Shown here piece after piece: positions 1 to 7,539 of a DNA stretch of 64,000 nt. The number at the start of each line of letters is the position of its first letter. The stretch's first letter is position 1. The stretch is from positions 1,031,466-1,095,465 of the forward strand of contig NZ_BMYD01000001.1 in NCBI RefSeq assembly GCF_014652095.1, written 5' to 3'. The stretch comes from Cognatilysobacter bugurensis. GTDB taxonomy: Bacteria > Pseudomonadota > Gammaproteobacteria > Xanthomonadales > Xanthomonadaceae. The position numbers and the translations under genes were made by a program. Under the pieces are notes generated by a model. That model had not been told where the DNA came from and searched no databases. It saw nothing but the letters and a program-made list of their open reading frames with translations.

Positions 1-459
1 CTGCAGTGGCGGGAGCCCGTCGTGCGACTCGATCAGAGCGCCCATGCGTTCGAGCGGCTCGATGACGCGCTTCATTGGCCGCTTCGACAAAGACGCGTCG
101 CCGACGAGCACGCTGTCGAACGCCTGCGCGGCGAGCACACCCGCGAGCAGCCGCATGCCGGTGCCGGCGTTGCCGCAGTCCAACGGCGCACCCGGCGCGC
201 GCAAGCCATGCAGCCCGACGCCATGCACGATGCGTTCGCTCGCACTCGGCGTTTCGATGAGGACGCCGAGTTGCTCGAACACGCGCGCGGTGGCCCGGGT
301 GTCCTCGCCCTCGAGAAAACCGGACACTCGCGTGACACCGTCCGCGAGCGCACCGAGCATCACCGCGCGGTGCGAGATCGACTTGTCCCCCGGCACGCGC
401 ACGCGGCCGCGCAATGGCGCGCCCGCCGATGCGATCCAATGCTGGGAACTGCCGCTCAT
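1..459 (-). CDS. aroA: 3-phosphoshikimate 1-carboxyvinyltransferase (EPSP synthase), N-terminal part
   Basis: The enzyme joins phosphoenolpyruvate to shikimate 3-phosphate, the sixth step of the shikimate pathway, in the cytoplasm. The 153 visible residues carry the family hallmarks: PGDKSISHR near residue 25, with the shikimate-phosphate-binding Lys-Ser, and LDCGNAGTGMRLL near residue 95. The chosen ATG at 459 overlaps the hisC stop as ATGA, which indicates translational coupling. The protein is truncated only because the gene runs off the left edge of the window; about two thirds should lie outside. It is the last visible gene of the serC-pheA-hisC-aroA operon. The identification is certain; the downstream sequence is not visible. 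Confidence 0.96.
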   Translation of the reverse strand, partial: MSGSSQHWIASAGAPLRGRVRVPGDKSISHRAVMLGALADGVTRVSGFLEGEDTRATARVFEQLGVLIETPSASERIVHGVGLHGLRAPGAPLDCGNAGTGMRLLAGVLAAQAFDSVLVGDASLSKRPMKRVIEPLERMGALIESHDGLPPLQ

Positions 460-1616
460 GCCAGCACCTCGTCCAACGCGGCGAGCAGCCGCCGGTTTTC
501 ATCGCGCGTGCCGATCGTGATGCGCGAGTACGTCGGCAGCCCGTAGCCGCGCATCGGGCGGAGCACTACGCCGCGTTCCAGCAGGGCCGCTTCAATCTTG
601 GACGTGCGCTCACCGAGTTCGACGAGCACGAAGTTCGTTTGCGACGGCGGCACGCGCAGGCCGCGCGAACGAAGGGCCTCCGACAGCGCCACGCGTTGCT
701 CGGCGTTGCGTTCGCACGACCAGGCCAGATGCGCTTCATCGCCCAGCGCTGCGGCGCATGCCGCCAGTGCTGGGCCATTGACGTTGAAGCTCTCGCGCAC
801 GCGCTCCATCACCGCGACCAGCTCGGGCGCCGCCATTGCATAGCCGACACGCATACCCGCGAGCGCGTAGCCCTTGCTGAAGGTGCGCGTGATCACGAGG
901 TTCGCGTGTTGCTCCAGCAGCGGCCGCGCATCGGTCTGCGCTGCGGCGTCGGCCATCTCCGCATATGCCTCGTCCATCACGACGATGACGTCGGGCGGCA
1001 CAGCGGCCATGAAGCGGGCAAAGCGCTCGCGCGCAAACCAGGTGCCGGTCGGGTTGTTCGGGTTCGCGACGTAGACGAGCTTCGTAGCAGGCGTGATCGC
1101 AGCGGCAATCGCGTCGAGGTCATGACCAAGCGGCATCGGGTCATCGACGCCGAGCGCGGGGACGACGCATGCGCTCGCGCCTGCCGCCTGCGTCGCAAGC
1201 GCGAACACCGCGAAACCGAACTGCGAGAACACCACCTCGTCTCCAGGTCCCGCAAAGACCTGTGCGAGCTGCATCAGCAGTTCGTGCGAACCGTTGCCGA
1301 GCACGATGCGGCATGCGTCGACGCCGTGCTTCTCCGCGAGTGCGCGTTTCAACACCCCGCCGCGTGGGTCGGGGTAACGGTGCAGCGCGTGCAGCTCGTC
1401 GAGGATCGCGCCGCGCGCCGCCGGAGACGCGCCGTAGGGATTCTCGTTTGAACCCAACTCGACGAGCGCGAGCTCGCCGAAGCGTTCCCGGAGCGCGACC
1501 AGGTCGTGGCCGGGGTCGTAGGCCTTCAGGCGTCGTACGCCGGCCGTGGCACGCGATGCGAACCATGCTTCGTCATAGGCGGGCTGGGCGTTCGGATCGG
1601 GTGCCGCGTCCATCAT
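456..1616 (-). CDS. hisC: Histidinol-phosphate aminotransferase family (HisC-type, probably aromatic)
   Basis: This 386-residue PLP-dependent class I/II aminotransferase shows the NPNNPTG loop at residues 185-191 and the PLP lysine K248 in the motif TFSKGYALAG. HisC enzymes convert histidinol phosphate and imidazole acetol phosphate, and many also transaminate phenylpyruvate or hydroxyphenylpyruvate. Its place between pheA and aroA, away from other his genes, suggests that it performs the last transamination of phenylalanine or tyrosine synthesis; that role is inferred from context. The start at 1616 overlaps the pheA stop as ATGA. A second Met follows immediately. Family assignment is firm; which substrate dominates in vivo cannot be read from the sequence. 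Confidence 0.92.
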   Translation of the reverse strand: MMDAAPDPNAQPAYDEAWFASRATAGVRRLKAYDPGHDLVALRERFGELALVELGSNENPYGASPAARGAILDELHALHRYPDPRGGVLKRALAEKHGVDACRIVLGNGSHELLMQLAQVFAGPGDEVVFSQFGFAVFALATQAAGASACVVPALGVDDPMPLGHDLDAIAAAITPATKLVYVANPNNPTGTWFARERFARFMAAVPPDVIVVMDEAYAEMADAAAQTDARPLLEQHANLVITRTFSKGYALAGMRVGYAMAAPELVAVMERVRESFNVNGPALAACAAALGDEAHLAWSCERNAEQRVALSEALRSRGLRVPPSQTNFVLVELGERTSKIEAALLERGVVLRPMRGYGLPTYSRITIGTRDENRRLLAALDEVLA

Positions 1617-2746
1617 GCGATCGCAACCGGATACGAGCCGAGCACCTTGACCTCGCGCGCGTACGGCGCAAGCTCGTCGAGCGCTGCGCGCATTGCGGGC
1701 TCGTCAACGTGGCCGGCGATGTCGATGAAGAACGCGTACTGCCAGCGTCCGGTGTGCCCCGGCCGCGACTCAATGCGGCTCATGCTCAGCCCGTGTCGCG
1801 CAAACGGTGCGAGCACGTGGTGCAGCGCGCCTGGCTGGTCGTTGACGAACACGAGCAGCGAGGTGCGGTCGTGGCCCGAGGACGGAAACAGCTCCCGCCC
1901 GAGCACGAGAAACCGCGTGGTGTTGTCGGGCCGGTCCTCAATCGGGCCGGCAACGCGCTTGAGGCCGTACACCGTGCCGGCACTCTCGCCCGCGATCGCT
2001 GCCGCGTCGTCGGCGTTTCGTGCGCGACGTGCGGCTTCGGCATTGCTCGACACCGGAACGGCTTCCGCGCGCGGCAGGTGTTCGCGCAGCCAGGCCTTGC
2101 ACTGCGCGAACGATTGCGGATGCGAGTACACCCGCTCGATGTCCTCGATGCGGCCGCTGCGGGAGAGCAGGTGCTGGTGGATCCGCAGTTCGACTTCGCC
2201 GCAGATCTTCAGGGGCGAGGTCAGGAACATGTCGAGTGTCGACTGGATCGTGCCCTGCGTGGAGTTCTCGACCGGCACGATGCCGAAGTCGGCGCTGCGG
2301 CTGGCGACTTCCTGAAACACCTCTTCGATGCTCGCAAGCGGCAGGCCGTGCACCGAGTGACCAAAGTGCCTGAACACCGCCTGCTGCGAATGCGTGCCTT
2401 CAGGGCCTAGGAAACCGATCTTCAACGGCTCCTGCTGCGCGAGGCAAGCGGACATGATTTCGCGGAACAGCCGCACGAGCACGTCGTCGCCGAGCGGCCC
2501 GTCATTGCGATCCACCACGCGCCGAAGCACCTGCGACTCGCGCTCGGGCCGGTAGTAGTCGACAGCCGCAGCGAGCGGACCCTTCGCACGGCCGACGTGC
2601 GCCGCGTACTGCGCACGCTCCGAGATCAGCTGTTGAATATGCCGGTCGATGCCGTCGATGCGCTCGCGGAGCGTCGCAAGGTCGGCGGAGGCCAGCGCGG
2701 CCTCGTCGAGCGGCGAAGACGTCGCCCCATCGGTGCCAGCGTTCAT
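1613..2746 (-). CDS. pheA: Bifunctional chorismate mutase / prephenate dehydratase (P-protein)
   Basis: The protein makes prephenate from chorismate and then phenylpyruvate, committing flux to phenylalanine. Its 377 residues contain a chorismate mutase domain (about 22-105, helix with LRERIDGIDRHIQQL), a prephenate dehydratase domain (about 109-285, starting FLGPEGTHSQQA and containing PVENSTQGTI) and a C-terminal ACT domain (about 290-370) with the ESRP motif that binds phenylalanine in relatives, so feedback inhibition by Phe is expected. The length is typical. One base separates it from the serC stop, and its own stop overlaps the hisC start. No attenuator-like leader was seen, since the gene follows serC directly. 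Confidence 0.96.
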   Translation of the reverse strand: MNAGTDGATSSPLDEAALASADLATLRERIDGIDRHIQQLISERAQYAAHVGRAKGPLAAAVDYYRPERESQVLRRVVDRNDGPLGDDVLVRLFREIMSACLAQQEPLKIGFLGPEGTHSQQAVFRHFGHSVHGLPLASIEEVFQEVASRSADFGIVPVENSTQGTIQSTLDMFLTSPLKICGEVELRIHQHLLSRSGRIEDIERVYSHPQSFAQCKAWLREHLPRAEAVPVSSNAEAARRARNADDAAAIAGESAGTVYGLKRVAGPIEDRPDNTTRFLVLGRELFPSSGHDRTSLLVFVNDQPGALHHVLAPFARHGLSMSRIESRPGHTGRWQYAFFIDIAGHVDEPAMRAALDELAPYAREVKVLGSYPVAIA

Positions 2747-2747
2747 G

Positions 2748-3833
2748 TCAGCCGCGCCGCCGCGCGAAATCGCGCATGAAGTCGACCAGCGCCTGCACGC
2801 CCGCCTCGGGCATCGCGTTGTAGATCGACGCGCGCATGCCGCCGAGCACGCGGTGGCCCTTCAAGGCGAGCAGCCCTGCGGCCTTGGACTCGGCCAGGAA
2901 CTCCGCGTTCAGCGCCTCGTCGTGCAGGAAAAACGGCACGTTCATCCGCGAGCGCGCAGCGGCCGCCACGTCGTTTCGATAGAAGCCGCTCGAGCCGTCG
3001 ATCGCGTCGTAGAGCAACGCCGCCTTGCGTCCGTTGCGCCGCGCGAATTCCTCGACGCCGCCCTCGTCCAGCATCCAGCGGAACACGAGCCCGGCGAGGT
3101 ACCAGTTCCAGGTCGGCGGCGTGTTGAGCATCGACTCGCCGCGCACGTGGGCGCGGTAGTCGAGGATCTCCGCGCGCGGCTGGCCTTCGCGCTCGAGCAG
3201 GTCGCGCCGGATGATCAGCACGGTCACGCCGACGGGGCCGAGGTTTTTCTGCGCGCCTGCGTAGATCAGGCCGAAGCGGGAGATGTCCAGCGGCTCCGAT
3301 GCGATCGAAGAACTGAAATCGCCGATCAGTGTTCCGCCGTCGACGCGCGGCACCTCTCGGTACTCGACACCGTGGATGGTCTCGTTCGCGGTGTAGTGCA
3401 CATACGCGGCGTCCGGGGTCAGCGTCCAGGTCGACGGCGGCGGCACGTCGTGGAACCCGTTGTCCTCGCTCGTTGCCGCGATGCGCGCATCGACATACGG
3501 CGCGACCTGCTTGATGGCCGTCTTGCCCCAGTGGCCGCTGACGACGTAGTCAGCCGGCTGCCCGGGCTGCGCGAAGTTCAGCGCGATCAGGGCCTGAGCC
3601 GTGGTGGCCCCGCCAGCGAGGAACAGTACGGCGTAGTCGTCGGGAATCGAGAGCAACGCACGCAGGTCGGCTTCCGCGCGCGCAGCGACTTCCATGAACT
3701 CCGGGCCTCGATGGCTGAGTTCGACGATCGATGCGCCGACACCATTCCACTCGAGCATCTCGTCGCGTGCCCGCTCGAGCACGCTCTGGGGCAACGTGGC
3801 GGGACCGGCACTGAAGTTGAAAACACGCGCCAT
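2748..3833 (-). CDS. serC: Phosphoserine aminotransferase
   Basis: SerC transaminates 3-phosphohydroxypyruvate to phosphoserine and also serves pyridoxal phosphate synthesis. The 361-residue product begins [15 protein letters not shown], the canonical family start, so the internal ATG at 3833 was preferred over an open frame that extends 90 bases further upstream; a GGAG Shine-Dalgarno sits seven bases before it. The PLP lysine is K196 in [12 protein letters not shown]. It is the first gene of the operon with pheA, hisC and aroA. The promoter should lie in 3834-4047, opposite the start of the msrQ remnant. Confidence 0.96.
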   Translation of the reverse strand: MARVFNFSAGPATLPQSVLERARDEMLEWNGVGASIVELSHRGPEFMEVAARAEADLRALLSIPDDYAVLFLAGGATTAQALIALNFAQPGQPADYVVSGHWGKTAIKQVAPYVDARIAATSEDNGFHDVPPPSTWTLTPDAAYVHYTANETIHGVEYREVPRVDGGTLIGDFSSSIASEPLDISRFGLIYAGAQKNLGPVGVTVLIIRRDLLEREGQPRAEILDYRAHVRGESMLNTPPTWNWYLAGLVFRWMLDEGGVEEFARRNGRKAALLYDAIDGSSGFYRNDVAAAARSRMNVPFFLHDEALNAEFLAESKAAGLLALKGHRVLGGMRASIYNAMPEAGVQALVDFMRDFARRRG

Positions 3834-4047
3834 GGCGGGGCTCCGGGCGGGGGTGGCGAGTATGCCGCAGCGCATTCGCGCATGTGGATCGCGCGGAGGC
3901 ACCTCGACATGATCGTCGCGCATGAGGCTGCTCGGGGCACGATCGATTCACGCCGGCTGCGGGCTACTCAATAGCGGCACGCCGCGGAGCCCCGATGCCG
4001 GCCTTTCGCACTGGCGGATCCCGGCGAGCAAGATCACCGACGAGGCG

Positions 4048-4650
4048 ATGTACTGCCGCCGCCGGTTGCTCCGCGCGCTCGCGGCCAATCCTGCGCTCGC
4101 GCTGGCTCGCGTCGCGGTGCTCTCGCTGCTCGTGGGCGACGAATTCCTGACCCGCGCCGGGGCGCCCGGAGCTGATCCGGGCGCCGCGATCGAGCCCTAC
4201 CTCGGCCTGTGGGCGCTGCGCTTTCTGCTGCTGACGCTCGCGATGAGCCTACTGCGGCGGCTCATCGGACAGCCGTGGCCGCTGCGCTTCCGACGGATGC
4301 TCGGGCTGTATCCATTCGCCGACGCCGCCCTCCACTCCGCGGCGTAGCTTGTCCTCGACCTGCGCGGGTACTGGAGGCCGATCTCCGAAGAGTTCGTAAA
4401 GCGGCCTGCATCCCGGTCGGTTTCATCGCGTGGCTGCTGCTCGTGCCGCTCGCCGCAACCTCGGCGAAAGCCGTGATTCGACGCCTCGGCCGCAAGTCGG
4501 CGCGCCTGCACCAGCTCGTCTATGCGACCGCTGTGCCCGCGTGCTGCGTTTCTTGTGGCTCGTGAAGGCCGACGTTCGCGAGCCGGCAACCTACGAGGCG
4601 ATCCTCGCCGGGCTGCCGGGCTGGCGGCCGTATCGCCGCTCCCGCCGGTC
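4048..4650 (+). pseudogene. msrQ: Decayed msrQ (YedZ), heme-binding membrane subunit of MsrPQ
   Basis: Three reading frames in succession match the MsrQ ferric-reductase-like membrane protein, which feeds electrons to the periplasmic methionine sulfoxide reductase MsrP. Frame 1 gives LGLWALRFLLLTLAMSLLRR and RFRRMLGLYPFADAALH, then an in-frame TAG at 4345-4347, followed by LVLDLRGYW. A one-base loss near 4410 moves the match to the next frame (VGFIAWLLLVPLAATSAKAV), and another near 4534 moves it again (LRFLWLVKADVREPATYEAIL). The heme-ligand histidine expected in LHFLWL is replaced by Arg. No msrP lies beside it. The 3' end abuts the convergent FHA gene. The gene is clearly dead; how recently is not known. 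Confidence 0.88.
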
Positions 4651-5449
4651 AGCCCGCGCCGTACAGCAGCAGCAGGCTGAGCGCCGCCGAGAGCATCAGC
4701 GCTGCGATCAGCAGCCAGGGCACGCGCCAGCGCCGCGCGGGCATTGGCTCGGGCTCAGGCTCTTCGGTATCGACGAATTCGGACGTGTCGCGTTCGACGC
4801 GTCGCCCCGGCCCGGGGCTCGAAGACTCGAGCACGAACCGGTGGTGCGCGCCGATGAGAATCTGATCGCCCGAACGAAGCCACGCCTCACGGACGGCGTG
4901 CCCGTTGACCATGCAGAGCTCGACGCTCCCAGTTTCGCGCAGCACGATTCCGCCGCTCTCGCACTCGACGACGGCTTGTCGCTCGGCGACCGTGGGCCCG
5001 TCGATCCGCACCTCGCATTCACGCCCGCGGCCGATCACGCAGCCGCGATCGAGCAAGAAACTGCGCCCGTGGTTGAGGCCTCCCACGCCGCGGAGCACCA
5101 CGCGTGCATCCGACGACGCAGTCGACTCGTCATTGCGGGTCCCCGGCGGCTCGCCGAGCAGCAGCAGTTCGCTGCCTTCGGCGAACACGACATCGCCTGC
5201 CCGCAGCAATGCCACGCGGCGCACCGGCCGCCCGTTGACGTGCACACCGCGCGCACCGTCACGCACCTGGAGCCACGCGCCGCGGCGGTCCACCGACACC
5301 TGCAGCATCGCGTCCTGACGCGCGATTGGCGCCAGGCGCCCGTCACTACCGCGCCCCACAGTGTGCACGCCCGACTCGAGGACGAGGTCGGACGGCGCGG
5401 CGTCGGGAAATCGCAGTCTCAGGGTATTCACGCGCGGGCAATCTAGCAT
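4649..5449 (-). CDS. FHA-domain protein with C-terminal membrane anchor
   Basis: The 266-residue protein has two FHA-like segments: a first region (about 10-90, with a degenerate GRGSDG and HVNGRPV) and a clearer FHA domain (about 115-205) with GRGRECEVRIDGPTVAERQAVV, MVNGHAV and GDQILIG. FHA domains bind phosphothreonine. A proline/glutamate-rich linker (EEPEPEPMPARR) leads to a single C-terminal transmembrane helix (VPWLLIAALMLSAALSLLLLYG), so the FHA part should face the cytoplasm. I chose the ATG at 5449, which leaves 49 bp to the divergent gene; a much longer open frame upstream is low-complexity and antisense to that gene. No kinase or phosphatase is adjacent, so the partner is unknown. 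Confidence 0.82.
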   Translation of the reverse strand: MLDCPRVNTLRLRFPDAAPSDLVLESGVHTVGRGSDGRLAPIARQDAMLQVSVDRRGAWLQVRDGARGVHVNGRPVRRVALLRAGDVVFAEGSELLLLGEPPGTRNDESTASSDARVVLRGVGGLNHGRSFLLDRGCVIGRGRECEVRIDGPTVAERQAVVECESGGIVLRETGSVELCMVNGHAVREAWLRSGDQILIGAHHRFVLESSSPGPGRRVERDTSEFVDTEEPEPEPMPARRWRVPWLLIAALMLSAALSLLLLYGAG

Positions 5450-5498
5450 GATGCGCGGCCCGCCCACGCTCGCATGCGGGCACCGCAGAGGAGGTTTC

Positions 5499-5774
5499 AT
5501 GTCGCAGATCGACATCCGCCACGCCCATTCGCTGGACCCACCGCACGCACGACAGGCCGTGCAGCAACTCGCCGAGACGCTCTCGCACCGCTTCGGCGCG
5601 CACTGCGAATGGGACGGCGACGTGCTGCGCTTCCAGCGCAGCGGCATCGACGGCCACATCGCACTGCTCCCCCACCAGCTGCACGTCAGCGCCCAGCTCG
5701 GATTCCTGATGTCCGCGATGAAGGGCACGATCGAAAGCGAGATCCGCCGCGTGCTTGCCGAGCGGTTCCACTGA
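5499..5774 (+). CDS. Polyhydroxyalkanoic acid system family protein
   Basis: This 91-residue cytoplasmic protein starts MSQIDIRHAHSLDPPHARQAV after a perfect AGAGGAGG Shine-Dalgarno, which fixes the start at 5499. The sequence fits the small family named after the polyhydroxyalkanoate granule region, with the conserved N-terminal HxHxL-type segment, a central CEWDGDVLRFQRSGIDGHI strand region, and a C-terminal amphipathic helix (IESEIRRVLAERF). The biochemical role is unproven, and no PHA synthase or phasin gene lies nearby. It is divergent from the FHA gene and 66 bases before the Mrr-like membrane protein, with which it might share a transcript. Confidence 0.75.
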   Translation: MSQIDIRHAHSLDPPHARQAVQQLAETLSHRFGAHCEWDGDVLRFQRSGIDGHIALLPHQLHVSAQLGFLMSAMKGTIESEIRRVLAERFH

Positions 5775-5840
5775 GTTGGGCAGACTCCGCCGCCACTTCG
5801 CCACCGCTATAGTGCCGGCCTGTCTCCGGGTGCCCTTGGA

Positions 5841-6821
5841 ATGCCGATCAGCCGTCTCGTCCTGATTGCCGTTGTCGTCGCTCTTGCCTTGGGCGTCATC
5901 GCGACGATGGCCCTCCGGTACCGCGGGCGGCGGCGGATGGAAGCGGCTGCCGGCATCCGTGCACTCGCCGCAATGCGCTGGCGGGAGTTCTCGCAGTTTG
6001 TCGTCACAGCACTGCAAGCGCAGGGCTTCGAGGCGGCGCCTCTGTCGGAAGACGCGTCGGCGGCATCGCGTGACTCGGCCGACGTGCTGCTGCGCCGGGA
6101 CCAGCGCAGCTGGCTGCTCACCTGCCGCCAATCACCGGACTATCGCATCACGGAGAAGCAGGTCGAAGAGATGGGCCACGCCGTGCGACAGCGAGGCGCC
6201 GCAGGCGGCGTCATCGCCACGCTGGGCCGCATTGCCCCCGGCCTGGCGCGCACCCGCGAACGGGTCGAACTCCTCGACGGTGCTTCGCTTTGGGAGCTCA
6301 TCGCCCCGCTGCTGCCTGCCGGCCTGCAGGACCACGTCAACGAGCAGGTGCAGCGCCGGCACCGCCGCGCGCTGGTCGGAGCGTGGCTGGCAGCGGCCGC
6401 GATGGGAATCGGCGTCGCGCTCGTCGTCGGGCTGGTCGGCGGCGGCGATGAGTCGGCCCCGGAGCGAACAAGTGCGGCGTCTGCGCAGCCGGCGCCGGGG
6501 CGCACCGGTTCGGCTCAAAACGCGCCCGAAGTTCCAGCACAGCCTCGCCCCGCCGCGCCTCCCGCAGGCGTCGCGGCCGATGACGAGGCCACGCGCCAGG
6601 CGGTGCTTGAGGCGGTCAATGCGGTCCCAGGCGTCGACCGGTCCGTGTGGTCGACGCGTTCGACCCTGCTGGTCATTCTCGATCCGGACGCAGCCGACGT
6701 GCGTGCGGGTGTCTGCGCCGTGCTCGAGCGCTACGACGCGCTTCGCGCGTCGCGCGTGCAGCTTCAGGCCGCGCAGGGCAGCACGATGCCCGTGCGGTTC
6801 ATGCAGTGCCGGGCGTACTAA
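5841..6821 (+). CDS. Membrane protein with degenerate Mrr-like nuclease domain
   Basis: The 326-residue protein has an N-terminal transmembrane helix (residues 5-25), a restriction-endonuclease-like domain (about 45-170), a second transmembrane helix (about 181-203), a Pro/Ala-rich linker and a C-terminal domain (about 245-326). The middle domain aligns by eye with Mrr-type nucleases: RWREFSQFVVTALQAQGFE, then ADVLLRRDQRSWLLTCRQ, then MGHAVRQRGAAGGVIATLGR. The metal-binding Asp is kept (ADVLL), but where active Mrr proteins have QCK this one has TCR, so the catalytic Gln/Glu and Lys are both gone. Nuclease activity is therefore unlikely. The topology would place this domain in the cytoplasm only if both helices span as a hairpin. 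Function is unknown. Confidence 0.72.
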   Translation: MPISRLVLIAVVVALALGVIATMALRYRGRRRMEAAAGIRALAAMRWREFSQFVVTALQAQGFEAAPLSEDASAASRDSADVLLRRDQRSWLLTCRQSPDYRITEKQVEEMGHAVRQRGAAGGVIATLGRIAPGLARTRERVELLDGASLWELIAPLLPAGLQDHVNEQVQRRHRRALVGAWLAAAAMGIGVALVVGLVGGGDESAPERTSAASAQPAPGRTGSAQNAPEVPAQPRPAAPPAGVAADDEATRQAVLEAVNAVPGVDRSVWSTRSTLLVILDPDAADVRAGVCAVLERYDALRASRVQLQAAQGSTMPVRFMQCRAY

Positions 6822-6900
6822 TCGCGTCTGTGCGGGCGACCGCGCTGCGCGCGTAATGATTGGAGAAGCGTCGGCCGCAGGCATGCGCGACCGGCACCGC

Positions 6901-7539
6901 TCAATCCGGCTCGATCAAGCCGTTCTGTATCGCGAACCGGCGCAGCGCGATATCGGTGCTGAAACCAAGCTTGTTGTAGATGCTCGCGCGGTGGGCATAT
7001 GCCGTCTTCGGGTTGATGCCGATCGTCGAAGCGACGCGCGCCACCGAGTGGCCGCGTGCGAGCAGCAACAGCACTTGGGCTTCCCGCTGGGTTAGCTGCG
7101 GCACGCGGGCCAACAGCGCCTCGCCCGGTTCCTCTCCATCCGCGTGGCCATCTTCGTCGAAGTATGTATCGCCGCGGCGCACCGCCTGGATTGCAAGCAG
7201 GATCTCGTCGGGATGCGAGCTCTTGCTCACAAAGCCACGCGCGCCGGCCGTGCGCGCCTCGTGCATGTACAGCGGTCCGCTGTGCATGCTGAGCACGATG
7301 ATCGGCAGGTTCGGGCGTTGCGCGAGCAGATGGCGAATCATCACCAGCCCGTCTCCGTCGGGCAGTGAAAGATCGAGGATCAGCAAATCGAACGGCGTTG
7401 TCAGCATCAGCGCCGCGAGTTCTTTCGCATTGCCGGCTTCTGCCGTGACGGTGAGGTCGGACTCGAGGTCCAACAGTTGACGAAACCCCGCGCGTACAAT
7501 GGGGTGGTCGTCGACCAGTACGATCTTTAAAGGCGGCAT
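6901..7539 (-). CDS. NarL/LuxR-family response regulator
   Basis: The protein has a receiver domain (about 1-120) and a LuxR-type helix-turn-helix (about 145-205). The receiver shows the acidic pair in VLVDDHP, the phospho-acceptor Asp56 in LLILDLSLPDGDG and the conserved Lys in GFVSKSSHP. The HTH carries LTQREAQVLLLLARGHSVARVASTIGINPKTAYAHRASIYNKLGF. The ATG at 7539 (MPPLKIVLVDDHP) fits family starts; another ATG lies at 7548. It is head to head with a histidine kinase of the matching HisKA_3 class, so the two form a two-component system by context. The two open frames meet or overlap at their starts. The target genes are unknown; EPS genes are too distant to assign. Confidence 0.9.
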   Translation of the reverse strand: MPPLKIVLVDDHPIVRAGFRQLLDLESDLTVTAEAGNAKELAALMLTTPFDLLILDLSLPDGDGLVMIRHLLAQRPNLPIIVLSMHSGPLYMHEARTAGARGFVSKSSHPDEILLAIQAVRRGDTYFDEDGHADGEEPGEALLARVPQLTQREAQVLLLLARGHSVARVASTIGINPKTAYAHRASIYNKLGFSTDIALRRFAIQNGLIEPD

